Assembly (NCBI RefSeq): GCF_003316635.1 | Contig: NZ_QNQP01000026.1 | Location: 1 to 34,915, forward strand | DNA from: Roseovarius dicentrarchi | GTDB lineage: Bacteria; Pseudomonadota; Alphaproteobacteria; Rhodobacterales; Rhodobacteraceae | Direction: 5' to 3' | Length of the DNA stretch: 34,915 bases | Shown: piece after piece, positions 16,618 through 24,061 of the stretch | Position numbering within the stretch: position 1 is the first letter of the stretch | How the letters are laid out: each line of letters starts with the position of its first letter | Translations under genes and position numbers: made by a program | Notes under the pieces: generated by a model | What the model was told of the DNA's origin: nothing | Databases searched by the model: none | What the model saw: only the letters and a program-made list of their open reading frames with translations

Positions 16618-17754
16618 ATGTACAGAGGGAAAAAACACAGGGGCGGGACGCTCCGTTCGTCAGCCCGCGGCACTCTGCCCGCGCTCGCCTGTCTCATGGT
16701 CTTGGGCTCCGGATCGCCAGGCATCGCCGAGGATACGGGGCGGAATGACACGGTCTCCGGAACTGTGGGCAGCTCTCCCGTCATCGACGCGATGCTCGCC
16801 GAAACCGACCCGGACGTGCGGCCCCTGATGAAGATCGGCGAGATGCAGGCCTGGGTGATCACGTATGCAGACGGGACGCCCGTGACAGCCCTGACGACGG
16901 CGGACGGGTTGACCATCGTCGGCCAGATCATCGGGCCGCAGGGTGAGGATATTTCGGCGGCACTGCTGGCGACCATGCCCGACCCGAGCGTGACAGTGCC
17001 GAGTACCAGAGCTTTGGTGCTGCAAGCGCCGGGTGCGACACCGGCGCCGACACCGCAGGCTGCGATGACGCCGATACCGGATTCGCAAGGCACGCCGAGC
17101 GGTGGCACCTCATCTGCGTTGCGCAAATTGCAGAGAGGTCTGCGGGCGGGCGCTGCGAGCGAGATCGCGCCGACGCGGGATGTCGAACCCCCGGACACGC
17201 CCTCCGCCGGACCCGCCACGGCGGCGCTCACCGCCATCGATCAACCCTCGGCAGATGTGCAGGCCGGGCTCAACGCCGTCTTTCGCCAGGCCGGTGACGA
17301 GCGCGTCTGGTTCTCGGCCGGAACGCCCAGGCCGGATGCGCCCGTCATCTACATGCTCACCGACCCGGAGTGCCCGCATTGCCAGTGGACGATTGATCAA
17401 ATGCAGGGGTCAATTGCGTCCGGGTCTGTCGACCTCCGGATCATTTTCGCTCCCGTTACCGGCGTTCAGGGGTTCAATACGGCCCTGTCGATCCTGCATT
17501 TCGAAGATATCGCGCAAACCTTCATGGCTCATATGACCTCTAACACCCGAGGAACATCCGGCGTCGTCCAGATGGATACGACCCAGGCCGACAAGGCGGT
17601 CATCCAGGGGATCGTCGACAACATCAACTGGATGCGCGCCAACAAGATGCCGGGCGTGCCGTTCTTCCTCTTTGATACGGATCAAGGCGCACAATTCGCC
17701 TTCTCGGAACTGCCGCCGGACATTCTGACTGTCGCCAAAGCCGCAAGCCAGTGA
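16618..17754 (+). CDS. DsbC/DsbG-like exported thiol-disulfide protein
   Basis: This 378-residue protein starts at the ATG at 16618, with AAGGA 9 bases upstream; a TTG frame extends to 16582 but lacks a site. A signal peptide spans about 15-40 (ending GIAED). A Pro/Thr/Ala-rich linker precedes a C-terminal thioredoxin-fold domain at about 215-378. This holds the redox motif Cys252-Pro-His-Cys255 (DPECPHCQW) and a cis-proline segment MPGVPFFLF. It probably isomerises or forms disulfides in exported channel subunits; several reverse-operon products have paired cysteines. It opens the forward dotI-dotH-dotG-icmT unit, 12 bp before dotI. DsbC-like partners are known in several conjugation systems. 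Confidence 0.82.
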   Translation: MYRGKKHRGGTLRSSARGTLPALACLMVLGSGSPGIAEDTGRNDTVSGTVGSSPVIDAMLAETDPDVRPLMKIGEMQAWVITYADGTPVTALTTADGLTIVGQIIGPQGEDISAALLATMPDPSVTVPSTRALVLQAPGATPAPTPQAAMTPIPDSQGTPSGGTSSALRKLQRGLRAGAASEIAPTRDVEPPDTPSAGPATAALTAIDQPSADVQAGLNAVFRQAGDERVWFSAGTPRPDAPVIYMLTDPECPHCQWTIDQMQGSIASGSVDLRIIFAPVTGVQGFNTALSILHFEDIAQTFMAHMTSNTRGTSGVVQMDTTQADKAVIQGIVDNINWMRANKMPGVPFFLFDTDQGAQFAFSELPPDILTVAKAASQ

Positions 17755-17766
17755 CGGGGTGTTTCG

Positions 17767-18414
17767 ATGCTGTCAGATAATGAACATTTGAACGCAGCTG
17801 AATCTATCCTGCGCTCGGCGCGCACGTTCGAGATTTCCTATAAGGTCATGGCCAAGGTCGCGCTCGGTCTGGGTCTGTCGACCGCCGTGCTGGCTGCATC
17901 GACCGCCTATCTTGCGGTGAACCGGCCAGAGCCAAGGTATTTTGCGACAACGACAGACGGCCAGCTATTGCCACTCGTGCCTCTCGACAAGCCGCACCAG
18001 TCAGCCGCCGAGGTGAGCAACTTCGCGGTCAAGGCGGTCACCTCGTCGCTGACTTACGATTTTGCAAACTACCGCGCCGACTTCAACAATGCGCTGCAGT
18101 ATTTCACCAAGCCGACCGGCTGGAACCAGTTCGTCGAGGCCGTCCAGAAGAGCCAGATGCTCGAGCTGGTGCAGACCCGCCGCCTTAACACCACCGCCGT
18201 CGCCAACAACGCAGTCATCGTGCGCGAGGGCATCAACGATCGCGGTGTCTATGAATGGATCGTGCAGATCCCGCTGCGCGTGACCTATCAATCCGCCTCC
18301 GAGGTGACAGGTCAGAACTTCATGATCACCGTCAATATTGAGCGGCTGCAAACCTATGAATCCCCCTATGCGATGGCAATCTCCCGCTTCATCGCGGCCC
18401 CCGGGGGTGCCTGA
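17767..18414 (+). CDS. dotI: DotI/IcmL (TraM)-family inner-membrane protein
   Basis: This 215-residue protein has a short cytoplasmic N-terminus, one membrane helix (about 31-53) and a periplasmic domain. YFATTTDGQLLPLVPLDKP, then EVSNFAVKAVTSSLTYDFANY and YFTKPTGWNQFVEAVQKS, are the characteristic DotI/IcmL pattern. The domain is structurally related to VirB8 and forms a ring supporting the channel. The periplasmic domain ends with PLRVTYQSASEVTGQNFMITVNIER, also typical. A 1-bp overlap with dotH (TGATG) indicates coupling. Length matches DotI (about 212) and TraM of IncI. Confidence 0.92.
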   Translation: MLSDNEHLNAAESILRSARTFEISYKVMAKVALGLGLSTAVLAASTAYLAVNRPEPRYFATTTDGQLLPLVPLDKPHQSAAEVSNFAVKAVTSSLTYDFANYRADFNNALQYFTKPTGWNQFVEAVQKSQMLELVQTRRLNTTAVANNAVIVREGINDRGVYEWIVQIPLRVTYQSASEVTGQNFMITVNIERLQTYESPYAMAISRFIAAPGGA

Positions 18415-19625
18415 TGCGTATTATACTCCGATCAATGCGACAGTTTCGCCTATCGACGACCGTCGGCGCCGCCGTCTTATTGGGCCTGATGCTCACATCT
18501 GGCCAGGCGCAACAGGTGCTGAGGGATGCGGGTGGTGATGAGACCGTTCCGCCCGGCAATGAGGTTCAGACCCCCCTGCCCCAGCCCGCAAACCGTCCGA
18601 CCGCGACCCTGCCGGGTCAGAACGACGGAACCACGGTGGTCACCATCGAGAATGGCAGTCAGCCAGCACCCGGTCAACAGACCCTGCCCACCGGCGCCGA
18701 CCCCCTCACCCAGAACGAGATCAATCAGCGGCAACAACCGGCAGATCAGCAACAGCAGACACCGACTGGCGATCTCCCGATCGTCGGCGCGAAAGAGTTG
18801 CTGCAAAGTCTGGACGATCTCGACCGTCCGCTGACGCCAGAAGAGATCACCGCCTATGGCGCGGCGATCCAGAGCCAGTTCCCGATGACCCCGGAGATGA
18901 TCCGCGACTATCGCAGGCGTGTTGATGAGAGCCAGAAGGCCGCCGCCACCCCGCCATCGGGTCAGTTTCCAAAATCGATCACAGATGCCAAGCGGATTAC
19001 GCTGAATTCGGCGCAGAAGCCGGAGGTTCTGTTGACCGGGCCTGATACGGTCAGCGTCATGGCGTTTTACGATCAGACCGGCGCGGCCTGGCCGATCGCG
19101 TCCTACGTGATCGGTAAACCAAAAAGTTTCCAAGTCTATGCGATGCAGGAAGGCTCGAATCAACTGGCGGTCACCCCGCTCGTCGCGCACGGGTTTTCCA
19201 ACATCGTCGTGTCCCTCGTGGGAGAAAGCCGACCACTGGTTTTCGACGTGCGCACGAACTCTCTCAACACCCATTATCGCCGCGACTTCACGGTGCACGG
19301 GTTGGGGCCGAACGCTGCAACAAAGCCCCTTCAGACCCGCCAGAGCGAACCGGTCGCGCGGGCCTCAAACGACGTGATGATGGCTTTTGCCACCGGTGCC
19401 GACATTCCGGGCAATGCCGTGCGTCTCACCACGGACAACAGAGCCGTCAAAGCCTGGCGCTATGACGGCGCGATCTATCTGCAATCGGCCGTTGCGATCA
19501 TCTCCCCGCCCGCCTCCGGGATTCTGACCGGACCAGGTCAGGTCAAAGCTTACCGGATAAGGCCGACATCCGTGGCGCTGATTTCCACCAACGGGCGCGT
19601 AACAAAAGTGAGGATTTCAGAATGA
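18414..19625 (+). CDS. dotH: DotH/IcmK (TraN)-family outer-membrane core protein
   Basis: This 403-residue protein has a signal peptide (about 10-31, ending SGQAQ). A Pro/Gln/Thr-rich linker follows (about 40-120, including a run of QQ pairs), then a C-terminal globular region. In that region NSAQKPEVLLTGPDTVSVMAFYDQTGAAWPI and LVGESRPLVFDVRTNSLNTHYRRDFTVHG match the DotH/IcmK beta-rich domain. DotH forms the secretin-like outer-membrane ring with DotC, DotD and DotG. Gene order dotI-dotH-dotG is that of IncI traM-traN-traO. It is coupled to both neighbours by 1- and 4-bp overlaps. Confidence 0.92.
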   Translation: MRIILRSMRQFRLSTTVGAAVLLGLMLTSGQAQQVLRDAGGDETVPPGNEVQTPLPQPANRPTATLPGQNDGTTVVTIENGSQPAPGQQTLPTGADPLTQNEINQRQQPADQQQQTPTGDLPIVGAKELLQSLDDLDRPLTPEEITAYGAAIQSQFPMTPEMIRDYRRRVDESQKAAATPPSGQFPKSITDAKRITLNSAQKPEVLLTGPDTVSVMAFYDQTGAAWPIASYVIGKPKSFQVYAMQEGSNQLAVTPLVAHGFSNIVVSLVGESRPLVFDVRTNSLNTHYRRDFTVHGLGPNAATKPLQTRQSEPVARASNDVMMAFATGADIPGNAVRLTTDNRAVKAWRYDGAIYLQSAVAIISPPASGILTGPGQVKAYRIRPTSVALISTNGRVTKVRISE

Positions 19626-20914
19626 GTGAGTCCAAAAGCCCAAACGAAAACAATGATGAAGCAAATACCGGACCTGCAAGTGACAGGAGCGACACTGCTG
19701 ACAAAACCAATGCGGGCCGTGTTACCCGCGGACGCAGGAGCGGGCCTTTGTCATTCAGAAACATGGCCTTGCTGACGATTTTGGCCGTCGGTGGTGCTGT
19801 CGGCTATGAGATTTGGAAGAACCCGGAGTTGATCGGTCCGAGCCGGGTCGCTGGCACACCGAACCTCGATGATACGCCCGCCGGTGATCAGCTGCGGGAC
19901 TCCGAGCGCTATCAGGATAATTTGCGACGGCAGAACGAGGACGGTGCCCGCGAGGCACAGGAGTCTGACACGTCATTCATTGCAACACCGGACGAACCAC
20001 TTCGCCAGATCGATGATAAGCCACCCGCCACGGCGCCGAACCCGAATCGCCCCCTGCCCCCGGCGAACGCCCCGGTCGAGACCGAACAGCCCAGAACCGT
20101 GGTGATCGAGCGTCAGCAACCGGCGCGGCAGCAGGCCCAGCCATCGCCGGACAAGCCTCAACCCCCGGACTACGCGCGTATCAACCAACTCGCCCAGTTG
20201 ATGGCGACCCAGCAGCAGGGGTTGATCGGCGCATGGCGCGCGCAGCCTTCGGCCGTCACTATTGTCGTCGAAGAAGACCTGGTTTCCAGCGAAGACGCGG
20301 CATTTGCGCAAACGAGTGATGGCATGAAACGCCAGGCCGACCCCCCTGCCCACTCCGAGCCGCTCATTCGTGCCGGCGAGGTCGTTCTGGCCTCGACCAT
20401 CATCACCAATGACAGCGACACGCCCGGCCCCGTCGTCGCTGAAATCCGCAAAGGGCCGCTCAAGGGCGCCCGGCTCCTCGGCGGACTCAAAGCCAACCAG
20501 GGCAACACACATCTCATTGTCCGGTTCAACACCGCGGTTCTCGCGGACGGCACCCAGGTCTCCGTATCGGCCTATGCGGTCGATGCGCGGCAAAAGTCAC
20601 TCGCGGTGCGGAGCGATCTGGATCGGCGCCTGTTCGCACGCTATGCGCCGCGGGTTGCCGCGGCATTCGTGTCAGGTGTCGGCGCAGCGCTCTCAGATCC
20701 TGGCACATCGCTGATCGATCTTGGCGGTGTCACGGGTGTCACGCGCCCGGCACCAACAATTGAGCAAGGCCTCTACAAGGGTCTCGCGGAAATTGGCAAC
20801 GATCTCGCGGGGGAGTTTGTCCAAAGCGCCCCCAAGGGACCGCTGATATCTTTGCGCTCACGCCAGATCATCGGCGTCTTGTTCACCAGCAACGTTGTGT
20901 TGCCGAACCGTTGA
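19622..20914 (+). CDS. dotG: DotG/IcmE (TraO)-family core channel protein
   Basis: This 430-residue VirB10-like protein has a cytoplasmic N-terminus (about 1-45), a membrane helix (about 46-62, MALLTILAVGGAVGYEIW), a Pro/Gln-rich periplasmic linker (about 90-200) and a C-terminal VirB10-type domain. The domain begins PLIRAGEVVLASTIITNDSD and continues VVAEIRKGPLKGARLLGG; the RAGEV and GPLKGARL strands are the usual hallmarks. Legionella DotG is much longer because of a pentapeptide-like repeat region that is absent here; the length matches IncI TraO (about 430). It overlaps dotH by 4 bp and is followed after 16 bp by icmT. Confidence 0.93.
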   Translation: MSESKSPNENNDEANTGPASDRSDTADKTNAGRVTRGRRSGPLSFRNMALLTILAVGGAVGYEIWKNPELIGPSRVAGTPNLDDTPAGDQLRDSERYQDNLRRQNEDGAREAQESDTSFIATPDEPLRQIDDKPPATAPNPNRPLPPANAPVETEQPRTVVIERQQPARQQAQPSPDKPQPPDYARINQLAQLMATQQQGLIGAWRAQPSAVTIVVEEDLVSSEDAAFAQTSDGMKRQADPPAHSEPLIRAGEVVLASTIITNDSDTPGPVVAEIRKGPLKGARLLGGLKANQGNTHLIVRFNTAVLADGTQVSVSAYAVDARQKSLAVRSDLDRRLFARYAPRVAAAFVSGVGAALSDPGTSLIDLGGVTGVTRPAPTIEQGLYKGLAEIGNDLAGEFVQSAPKGPLISLRSRQIIGVLFTSNVVLPNR

Positions 20915-20930
20915 AGGCTGGAGGTCAACC

Positions 20931-21317
20931 ATGGCTGAGAACAGATACAACATCTATCGCTCGACGGTGCATTGGCGCTACGCCATGGCGCGGCCGCATC
21001 TGGCGTTCTTCGACGCGCGCCTGATGTTTTTCATCGTCCTGTTCGCCTTCCACATCCGCTGGTGGACCTTCGCCCTGCTGGTGCTCGCGATCGCCGGGTT
21101 CACCGGGGCGGGATATTTCAACTACGCGCTCGAGAATGTCCTGCGGCTTGCGCGCTCTAGGTTGGTCGGACCGTTCCGTCCAACCGTCGCCTGCACGCGG
21201 CTCAGGCCGATGGTGGAGTTTGGGGCGGATGCTTTGAATGTGAGCGCTCAATCAACGTCAAAATCCTCGGTCTTGAATATATTCAAGACCTCAATCCGGC
21301 CGCGGTGGCGACCATAA
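20931..21317 (+). CDS. icmT: IcmT (TraK)-family membrane protein with extended C-terminus
   Basis: Encodes 128 residues from the ATG at 20931, preceded by GGAGG; an upstream in-frame start lies inside dotG. The first 85 residues match IcmT/TraK well: the N-terminal HWRYAMARPHLAFFDARL, then two hydrophobic stretches around FHIRWWTFALLVLAIAGFTG, then RLARSRLVGPFRP. Legionella IcmT ends near there (86 residues). The last 40 residues are unlike the family, and their codons run through the 22-bp palindrome at 21269-21290 that belongs to the rep region. The tail may therefore be read-through into replicon control DNA rather than a functional domain. Confidence 0.85.
   Translation: MAENRYNIYRSTVHWRYAMARPHLAFFDARLMFFIVLFAFHIRWWTFALLVLAIAGFTGAGYFNYALENVLRLARSRLVGPFRPTVACTRLRPMVEFGADALNVSAQSTSKSSVLNIFKTSIRPRWRP
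21269..21290. promoter_or_regulatory. parS: parS-like 22-bp palindrome upstream of repA
   Basis: A perfect 22-bp inverted repeat, with half-site GGTCTTGAATA and its mirror, has the core TCTTGAATATATTCAAGA at 21271-21288. It lies inside the 3' end of icmT and about 140 bp before repA. A near-identical core (one mismatch) occurs in repB at 23543-23560. In repABC plasmids, RepB binds group-specific palindromes near or within the cassette as the centromere. The core differs from the GTT-N10-AAC type described in rhizobia, so this would be another specificity. Confidence 0.6.
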
Positions 21318-21427
21318 AGAGCGTCTATATAGCATAGGAGCGCGATATCTATACAACATGTACCAAACCATGCTACCAAGTAGTCAGAACTGATTCCATA
21401 AGAGAATCGGAGGCAGTGGTAAGTATC

Positions 21428-22786
21428 ATGAGCGGTACACTAGAACAATTTTTGAACGACCTCTCGCGCGGTCTCGATAAGACGATGGTGTCGGTCAGCA
21501 AGGACCTGACGATTCGAAATCGGATCAAGCGCTCTTGGTCCATGCGGCAGTGCGCCCGCTTTCTCAATGTCAGCATTCAGTACCTCACAAAGTTTGCCCG
21601 CGAGAATGGTGATTTCCCCGCCGGCGAGTATGTGGGCAGAGAGCGGGTTTTCACTCTCGTGGATTTGATGCAGATCCGAGCGTTGTTGGCCGCATCTGCT
21701 AAGCGACCGTACGACTATCTTGCTTGGAGAAAGCCCGGTGAAACGCTCCCGGTGATTTCGTTTGCGAGCCAGAAAGGCGGCACGGCCAAATCGTTGACTG
21801 CCGCACATTTTGCGCAATACCTGAGCCTCAACTATGGGATGCGCGTGGGTGTCATGGACGCGGACCCTCAGAGTACTATCACACTTTATTTTGTCGGGGG
21901 CGAGGGCCTGCCTCAACTTCCCACGGAAGATACGGCGACACTGGTCGACTTTGCCGGGTTGTACATGAGCGAAGATGGTAGCCCTTACACCGAGCATGAC
22001 GCGGATACCTTGGACAGCTTTTTCCTGAAGACATCTTGGCCCGGATTGCGAATCCTGCCTGCGCACGGAGAGACTTCTGAAGGTGAACTTCAGATCACTC
22101 GACTCATCCGCGATAATCCTCCTGATAAAGCTTTCTACAGATACCTTCGGGACTCCGTCGAGCGCTGGCGTGACCATCACCAGCCCAAGACGGTGCCCAA
22201 CGAACTTGTGTCCAATGGCTCGGTCGATACCGAAAAGCTCAACCACGCTCTCGTTGAGACACTCGATTGCCTGATCATCGACTACCAGCCGGCGCTCACT
22301 CTGTTTCAGCTGAACAACGTCGTTGCTTCGACCAACCTGGTTATTCCTCAGACAATGAAGGGATTTGACATTGCCACGCTGTCTACCTTCGTCACTGGGC
22401 TTCGCGGGATGATCAACCACATACTTGATCACGACCGCATCGAGATTGGTACTGGGGCCAATATGTTGCTGCCAACAATCGTGCAACGAACAAATGACCA
22501 GGACTTGAAACAAGTAGCTAATCTGTTGGAGCACTGTCCAACAGAAGTGCTGCCCGTTTTTTACCTCCGGTCGGATGCGATCGCGAACGCGTCAGACGTC
22601 TATCAGTCAGTTTATGAGTATGAGCCCGATACACGCGGCAAGAAGAAGGGTATCGAGCGCTTCATTACAAATGCTGACGCCGTCAACGATGCTATTGTAT
22701 CCAGGATCTGGCCAGGTCGTGAGCGAGGCTATGCGGAGAGCTGGATCAACGAATTCTACGAGGAAGACGGGGAGGAAATCGCATGA
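21428..22786 (+). CDS. repA: RepA (ParA-family partition ATPase of repABC)
   Basis: Encodes 452 residues from the ATG at 21428. GGAGG at 21409-21413 is 14 bases upstream, and a GTG at 21416 is only 2 bases from it. An N-terminal winged-helix-like region (about 30-85, RQCARFLNVSIQYLTKFARENG) precedes the ParA ATPase domain. The deviant Walker A KGGTAKS is at residues 116-122, with the signature lysine of the family. MDADPQSTITLYF is the A' motif and LDCLIIDYQPALTLFQLNN the Walker B region. RepA moves plasmids to daughter cells with RepB and represses the repABC promoter. It overlaps repB by 4 bp. Confidence 0.93.
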   Translation: MSGTLEQFLNDLSRGLDKTMVSVSKDLTIRNRIKRSWSMRQCARFLNVSIQYLTKFARENGDFPAGEYVGRERVFTLVDLMQIRALLAASAKRPYDYLAWRKPGETLPVISFASQKGGTAKSLTAAHFAQYLSLNYGMRVGVMDADPQSTITLYFVGGEGLPQLPTEDTATLVDFAGLYMSEDGSPYTEHDADTLDSFFLKTSWPGLRILPAHGETSEGELQITRLIRDNPPDKAFYRYLRDSVERWRDHHQPKTVPNELVSNGSVDTEKLNHALVETLDCLIIDYQPALTLFQLNNVVASTNLVIPQTMKGFDIATLSTFVTGLRGMINHILDHDRIEIGTGANMLLPTIVQRTNDQDLKQVANLLEHCPTEVLPVFYLRSDAIANASDVYQSVYEYEPDTRGKKKGIERFITNADAVNDAIVSRIWPGRERGYAESWINEFYEEDGEEIA

Positions 22787-23820
22787 AACTCAAGCGTTCC
22801 TTGTTGCAAGACACGAACAAGCCACAGGATGACCCGTCAACCAAGAGCCCGAAAGCGCAGCCCGACCCAAAGCGGGAAGCGATTGATCCGGTTCCTGTTG
22901 CGAGTGCAAAACCGCGCGTCGGCGGTGCCGGAAGCGCGTGGAAGGCAGGAGCTGTTGAGCAAAACAAAGCGGCGCTGAATCGAGCCCGCGAAAAGATTGC
23001 GGAGGATATTCTCAACGGTCACCACGAACTGTCGCTAGACTGGAAGATGGTCACTGACAGGCTTGGATCGGACCGCCGCGCGGACTGGCAAAGCCAAGAA
23101 GCATTTCACTCTCTAAAAGATAGTATCGCTGCAAATGGACAAGACACTCCGATACAGGTCTGGCCCAGTGATCCGGATTGGAAGCCAGATCCGCTAGACC
23201 CAGAAAACGTTGATGGGGTGAAGTTCGAGCTTATCACAGGGCGAAGACGGCATGCCATCGCAGGACTGCTCAACATGCCCCTGCGCGCGGTCTTGGCGTC
23301 GCCGGAAAAACGTGGATCTGAGAATGAAGAATTTGAACTACTCTTCATGCGGTTCAGAGAGAACGAAGAGCGAGAAAACCTCGGCCCGTTCGAACGGCTC
23401 CTATCGATTGGAGAGATGTTCGAAAACCTCAAAGCCAGTAGTGCTTCGAGCAATGTCACCGCGGTTTCTTTTGCCAAGCGCATAGGCGTCCACGAGAGCA
23501 TCGTGTCGCGAGGGAGATCGGTTTTTAGGGACCGTGAGCAGATCTTGAATAAATTCAAGAATGCGTATGATCTTAGCTTTCCCCAGCTTCAGAAGGCTGT
23601 TTCCAGCCTCGCCGAACCCAAGAAGACAAAGACTAAGGCACCCGCAAAACCAAAGAAGGTGATTGTCACAAGATCAGTCGGATCGAGAAAGCTCTCGATG
23701 TCGTCACAAGGCGGGAAGCTGTCAGTCAGCGCTGCCGGACTGGATTTAGATAAGCAGGGTCTCGAGGGCCTTGGCGACGTAATCGCCGCTTATCTGCAAG
23801 AACATGGGTCGAAAAAATGA
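22783..23820 (+). CDS. repB: RepB (ParB-family centromere-binding protein)
   Basis: This 345-residue protein has a lysine-rich, disordered N-terminus containing a short ParA-interaction region. A ParB/Spo0J nuclease-like domain follows at about 110-200 (SIAANGQDTPIQVWP, ELITGRRRHAIAGLL, FRENEERENLGPFERL). A helix-turn-helix lies at about 225-245 (TAVSFAKRIGVHESIVSRGRSVF) and a basic C-terminus after it. RepB binds parS and stimulates RepA. Its own coding sequence carries a parS-like palindrome at 23543-23560. The start ATG overlaps the repA stop. Confidence 0.93.
   Translation: MKLKRSLLQDTNKPQDDPSTKSPKAQPDPKREAIDPVPVASAKPRVGGAGSAWKAGAVEQNKAALNRAREKIAEDILNGHHELSLDWKMVTDRLGSDRRADWQSQEAFHSLKDSIAANGQDTPIQVWPSDPDWKPDPLDPENVDGVKFELITGRRRHAIAGLLNMPLRAVLASPEKRGSENEEFELLFMRFRENEERENLGPFERLLSIGEMFENLKASSASSNVTAVSFAKRIGVHESIVSRGRSVFRDREQILNKFKNAYDLSFPQLQKAVSSLAEPKKTKTKAPAKPKKVIVTRSVGSRKLSMSSQGGKLSVSAAGLDLDKQGLEGLGDVIAAYLQEHGSKK
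23543..23560. promoter_or_regulatory. parS: second parS-like palindrome, inside repB
   Basis: TCTTGAATAAATTCAAGA matches the core upstream of repA at 17 of 18 positions, and both arms are preserved. It lies in the helix-turn-helix-proximal part of repB. A repeat this close inside a coding region is unlikely by chance and fits a two-site centromere. Confidence 0.55.
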
Positions 23821-23903
23821 AGCGTTCGCCTGCAACGACAGGGAAGGGCGTACGACCCCTATTGAGGCCAAGAGCAGAGAGGAACCCCACGTGATCTAAC
23901 GGC

Positions 23904-23939
23904 AAAAGAAAAGCCCCCAAACCAAGCGGCCTGAGAGCT
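23904..23939 (-). terminator. Rho-independent terminator of the ctRNA
   Basis: On the reverse strand, arm AGCUCUCAGGCC and arm GGUUUGGGGGCU pair over 12 positions with five G-U wobbles, separated by the loop GCUU. A U-rich tail (UUUCUUUU) follows. The wobble pairs mean the complementary forward-strand transcript (repC mRNA) forms a much weaker hairpin here, so the terminator is one-way. Confidence 0.85.
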
Positions 23940-23956
23940 GATCTAATATGTGTTGC
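23904..23956 (-). ncRNA. repABC counter-transcribed RNA (ctRNA, incompatibility RNA)
   Basis: An antisense RNA of about 50 bases is inferred between repB and repC. A reverse-strand promoter sits at 23963-23991, the start should be near 23956, and a terminator ends it at 23904. repABC plasmids are known to make such a small antisense RNA from this place. It pairs with the repC leader and lowers RepC synthesis, setting copy number and incompatibility. The exact 5' end is not determined by sequence. Confidence 0.8.
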
Positions 23957-23962
23957 AGCTTT

Positions 23963-23991
23963 TAGATAACTCTCCCGCGGATCGATGTCAA
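23963..23991 (-). promoter_or_regulatory. sigma-70 type promoter for the ctRNA
   Basis: On the reverse strand TTGACA (23991-23986) is followed after exactly 17 bp by TATCTA (23968-23963). The -35 box is a consensus match and the -10 box is close to consensus. It is the best-matching promoter I find in the window. Confidence 0.82.
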
Positions 23992-24061
23992 CGACACCAC
24001 ACCGATTTGGTGAACGGGAACCTTTTGCCTTCATTCAACTGATGGAGGTGTGAAAACACTC

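Noticed and set aside
21318..21427. A sigma-70 promoter for repA in the AT-rich stretch TCTATATAGCAT or GATATCTATACA
   Set aside because: Several -10-like boxes occur but none has a convincing -35 box at 16-18 bp, so I did not annotate one.
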